A stretch of 7,940 bases of DNA from JBEKYD01 sp049511335 (GTDB lineage: Bacteria; Acidobacteriota; Terriglobia; Bryobacterales; Bryobacteraceae): assembly GCA_049511335.1 (NCBI GenBank), contig JBEKYD010000339.1, forward strand, positions 1 to 7,940, read 5' to 3'. Of this stretch, positions 6,771-7,940 are shown piece by piece (positions within the stretch are counted from its first letter, which is position 1; the number at the start of each line of letters is the position of its first letter). The translations under genes were made by a program, and so were the position numbers. The notes beneath the pieces were generated by a model, which worked only from the letters and a program-made list of their open reading frames with translations, did not search any database and was not told the DNA's origin.

Positions 6771-7865
6771 ATGAACCGGCTCTATTACGGTGACAATCTC
6801 GACGTTCTGCGCGGCTGCATTAACGATGAGAGCGCAGATCTCATATACCTCGATCCTCCATTCAACAGCCAAGCGACGTATAACGTGCTTTTCAAGAGTA
6901 CGGCGGGGGAACAGTCCCGTGCGCAAATCGAAGCATTTGAGGACACTTGGCACTGGGGAGATGAGGCGGAACTAGCATTCGATGGAGTCATGTCCAGCGG
7001 CAATAGCGACGTGGCGGAGGTGTTGCGCGCCATGCGGTCGTTCCTAAAAGAGAACGACATGATGGCGTACCTGTGCATGATGGCCGTGCGGCTTTTGGAA
7101 CTTCACCGTGTTCTTAAACAAACCGGGAGTCTATACCTCCACTGTGATCCGACAGCAAGCCACTACTTGAAATTGCTACTCGATGCCGTTTTCGGGCCAG
7201 AACACTTTCTGAATGAAATCATCTGGAAGAGAACACACAGCCATGGAAACGTGGCTCGAAACTATGGCTCTATTAACGACAATCTTCTTTTTTATGCCAA
7301 GGGACAGGACTACACCTGGAATCAACAGTACACAGCGTTCCCACCGGAATGCGTGACAGAAAAATTTACGGGGAAGGACCCCGATGGTAGAAGATACCAG
7401 AACGTCACCCTGCGAAATCCAGGTATCCGACCTAATCTCCACTACCCCTATACAGCCAGCAATGGCGTCACGTACCAGCCTCACCCAAATGGCTGGTCTT
7501 GCGATATCGAAAGAATGCGGAAATATGACCGCGAGGGTCGGCTGTATTTCCCATCAAAGGAAGGCGGCCAACTCCGGCTCAAGATGTATCTAGATGAGCA
7601 ACCCGGCATTCGGCTGCAAAACATTTGGGATGATATTCCCGCGTTAAATTCGCAAGCTCAGGAGCGCCTCGGATATCCAACTCAAAAACCTCTGGCCCTT
7701 CTTGAGCGAATAATTACTGCAAGCTCAAACGAAGGGGCGACAGTCTTGGACCCGTTCTGCGGTTGCGGTACCGCAGTTCACGCTGCCCAGAAACTCCGCC
7801 GTGAGTGGGTTGGAATAGACGTATTTGTTTACCAGCCTGAGAGACCCCTGAAATCAGCCGTTTGA
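6771..7865 (+). CDS. Site-specific DNA methyltransferase (N6-adenine/N4-cytosine, beta class), C-terminus lost
   Basis: The 364 residues follow the circularly permuted beta-class order. Catalytic motif IV is DPPF at 28-31 near the N-terminus. A helical segment and the conserved LYLHCDPTASHYLK (121-134) follow, then a likely target recognition region (about 150-295). Motif X is GYPTQKPLALLERII (301-315), SAM-binding motif I is LDPFCGCGT (326-334) and motif II ends in WVGID (346-350). The enzyme should transfer methyl from S-adenosylmethionine to adenine or N4-cytosine in duplex DNA. The ATG at 6771 fits the family start MNKLYYGDNLDVL, although no Shine-Dalgarno is visible; a TTG at 6741 adds ten unlikely residues. 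After GID relatives continue with a THLAI-type helix and often several hundred residues; here 14 unrelated residues lead to TGA. It is probably broken or of altered activity. It may be an orphan modification enzyme or half of a restriction system whose partner lies past the window. Confidence 0.85.
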   Translation: MNRLYYGDNLDVLRGCINDESADLIYLDPPFNSQATYNVLFKSTAGEQSRAQIEAFEDTWHWGDEAELAFDGVMSSGNSDVAEVLRAMRSFLKENDMMAYLCMMAVRLLELHRVLKQTGSLYLHCDPTASHYLKLLLDAVFGPEHFLNEIIWKRTHSHGNVARNYGSINDNLLFYAKGQDYTWNQQYTAFPPECVTEKFTGKDPDGRRYQNVTLRNPGIRPNLHYPYTASNGVTYQPHPNGWSCDIERMRKYDREGRLYFPSKEGGQLRLKMYLDEQPGIRLQNIWDDIPALNSQAQERLGYPTQKPLALLERIITASSNEGATVLDPFCGCGTAVHAAQKLRREWVGIDVFVYQPERPLKSAV

Positions 7866-7940
7866 AGATTTTGCTGGACAAAAGGGGCGGGTTCGGTTAC
7901 CGTAGGGTTGGATGAAACCGGTTGGCCAGCGCACCGGAGA
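7821..7940. other. Junction sequence at the right edge, unidentified
   Basis: From about 7821 the sequence no longer encodes the expected methyltransferase C-terminus in any forward frame. There is no long frame and I recognise no gene. CAGCC occurs twice 22 bases apart (7833 and 7855) and ACCGG near 7918 recurs near 7933, but no terminal inverted repeat partner is in view. An insertion sequence end or a recombination joint is possible. Confidence 0.35.

Noticed and set aside
6476..6793. A 105-residue + strand frame between the excisionase gene and the methyltransferase
   Set aside because: It covers the inverted-repeat cluster and overlaps the start of the methyltransferase in another frame; no family resemblance, no ribosome binding site, and composition is like random translation.

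Overview
The window probably comes from an Acidobacteriota chromosome, of the Solibacter/Bryobacterales type. Two relics point that way. One is a mid-barrel piece of an Oar-like TonB-dependent receptor. The other is the N-terminal domain (ILAGRLFRRASRQRELLEYL...HEQ) that opens many acidobacterial regulator-like proteins. The GC-rich coding sequence and tightly coupled two-component genes fit. This placement is inference from protein style, without a database search.

Left part (1-4112, + strand): the tail of an unidentified gene (1-81) is followed by two translationally coupled sensor kinases. The first (157-1872) has a GAF domain cut off at its N-terminus, a PAS domain, and an atypical histidine kinase core with an LHNVGN H-box. 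The second (1869-4112) is a hybrid kinase: receiver with a long insertion, PAS, HisKA, HATPase, second receiver. An ATGA overlap and a strong Shine-Dalgarno join them. Neither has a membrane segment, so both look cytosolic. The likely scheme is that kinase 1 and/or the hybrid core load phosphate on the unusual first receiver or the C-terminal receiver; no DNA-binding output protein is in view.

Middle (4113-4812): a gene graveyard on the - strand. A receptor fragment and the start of a regulator-like gene lie next to each other in different frames, as after a deletion. The relic start still has a ribosome binding site and an extended -10 promoter.

Right part (4813-7940): an initiator tRNA-fMet gene with encoded CCA, then, 48 bp past its 3' end and pointing back at it, a complete tyrosine recombinase gene preceded by a small MerR-like excisionase-type gene. 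This is the standard end of a genomic island integrated in a tRNA gene. Upstream of the excisionase lies a cluster of alternating CAAGTC half-sites, a candidate operator. Divergently transcribed cargo begins with a beta-class DNA methyltransferase (6771-7865) that matches its family until motif II and then abruptly stops matching, suggesting disruption. The other end of the island is not in the window.

No CRISPR array, rRNA or clearly new system is visible. The most interesting points are the tRNA-fMet integration site with its U1-A72 pair, the operator cluster, the interrupted methyltransferase, and the unusual kinase pair.
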